A stretch of DNA of 13,001 nt from Thermoplasmata archaeon (lineage in GTDB: Archaea > Thermoplasmatota > DAOVMN01), in the NCBI GenBank assembly GCA_030630685.1, contig DAOVMN010000020.1:1-13001 (forward strand). Direction: 5' to 3'. Shown here piece after piece: positions 12,536-13,001 of the stretch (its first letter is position 1; each line of letters begins with the position of its first letter). Position numbers and translations under genes: made by a program. The notes beneath the pieces were generated by a model, which did not search any database, was not told the origin of the DNA, and worked only from the letters and a program-made list of their open reading frames with translations.

Positions 12536-13001
12536 TCATAATCCCAGGGATCGGTAGATCACCAGTACCGGTATCAGATAACCAAGGATCGCTCCGCCAT
12601 TGAGTAATGGAAGGCCTGCCTGGGGCCTCCCCTTGAGCACGAATGCCATCAACATGAGGTATCCGATGATGGTACCGATGATCACCCCTGCCACCACAAA
12701 CGCCACCCCACTGATCCCGAGGACCTCGGTGTACTCGACTTTGTTCTCCAGGTACACGGAGAGCGATACCGCAAATGCAGAAGGAAAAATAATGTCCCCC
12801 AGGCCAATGAAGAGTGCCTCACGTTCCTCTCCAGATTCCAACTGCTCCTTCAGACCCTTCTTCTTCAGGAAGGTATAGGGCAGCCTTTTCGGAATCACTA
12901 AGAGCACGGGCAGATTGAATTCCATGACGCTGTCCGCAAGATCGATCATGTGCTTGGTCTTGTAGACAGAGATGGCATCATAGATGGCAAGGATGATCAT
13001 C
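12536..13001 (-). CDS. presenilin/signal-peptide-peptidase-like (A22) intramembrane aspartic protease, N-terminus cut
   Basis: The reading frame runs off the right edge, so only the C-terminal part (about 154 residues) is present. It contains all the family's active-site marks: the YD motif (IYDAISVYK, D8 of the visible part), GLGD (FIGLGDIIFPSAF, D69), and PQAGLPLLNGGAILGY, a form of the PALP motif near the C-terminus. The remaining segments are hydrophobic membrane helices. These GxGD aspartic proteases cleave substrates inside the membrane; archaeal members (PSH) resemble the catalytic core of presenilin. The methionine at 13000 is only the first visible and not a credible start. It is followed, 100 bases later, by the membrane-anchored regulator gene on the same strand. 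Confidence 0.88.
   Translation of the reverse strand, partial: MIILAIYDAISVYKTKHMIDLADSVMEFNLPVLLVIPKRLPYTFLKKKGLKEQLESGEEREALFIGLGDIIFPSAFAVSLSVYLENKVEYTEVLGISGVAFVVAGVIIGTIIGYLMLMAFVLKGRPQAGLPLLNGGAILGYLIPVLVIYRSLGL

Noticed and set aside
1..13001. tRNA or rRNA genes
   Set aside because: No cloverleaf with a GTTCGA-type loop or rRNA-like conserved stretch was noticed on either strand, although a covariance search was not possible.

Overview
This window looks like a piece of an archaeal chromosome, most likely a euryarchaeon of the Thermoplasmata or a related lineage. The basis is indirect: AT-rich TATA-like boxes placed about 25 bases before likely transcript starts, a presenilin-like (A22) membrane protease, archaeal-type HtpX, a MraY/GPT-family sugar-phosphate transferase next to sugar-nucleotide dehydrogenases, and a large surface protein with PKD/CARDB-like domains that ends in winged-helix domains. 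No rRNA, tRNA or CRISPR array was found.

Left part (1-1970, AT-rich, mobile). On the minus strand lies a toxin-antitoxin pair, a small antitoxin-like gene overlapping a PIN (VapC) toxin that is cut by the window edge. Next comes an IS630-type insertion sequence whose transposase is split over two frames joined at a run of nine A. Beyond it lie two palindromic repeats and a broken second PIN gene that one of the palindromes truncates.

Middle part (1969-6990, all minus strand). This reads as a glycan-precursor operon in the order: MraY/GPT-like glycosyl-1-phosphate transferase, Gfo/Idh/MocA sugar dehydrogenase, UDP-ManNAc-type 6-dehydrogenase, and a 58-residue Trm112-like zinc protein. Together they would make an acetamido-sugar nucleotide and start a lipid-linked glycan, as in archaeal protein N-glycosylation. 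The operon is interrupted. A roughly 0.95 kb segment carrying a DUF5678-like small protein and a retropepsin-like aspartic protease sits between two 45-base, nearly identical copies of the 5' end of the Gfo/Idh gene. The old start, with its ribosome binding site, is left behind as a 27-codon stub, and the gene body now uses a new start. Another repeated segment lies both before the MraY-like gene and before the stub, and an interspersed GCGGAT inverted-repeat element separates the two dehydrogenases.

Right part (7060-13001). An amino-acid permease fused to two UspA-like domains runs on the plus strand and ends in a threefold 31-32 base tandem repeat. Then, all on the minus strand, come a presenilin-like GxGD protease (partial), a large single-pass membrane protein with a sequon-rich outside part and two cytoplasmic winged-helix domains, and the HtpX metalloprotease. 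The order and topology suggest, without proving it, a membrane-tethered transcription factor released by intramembrane proteolysis.
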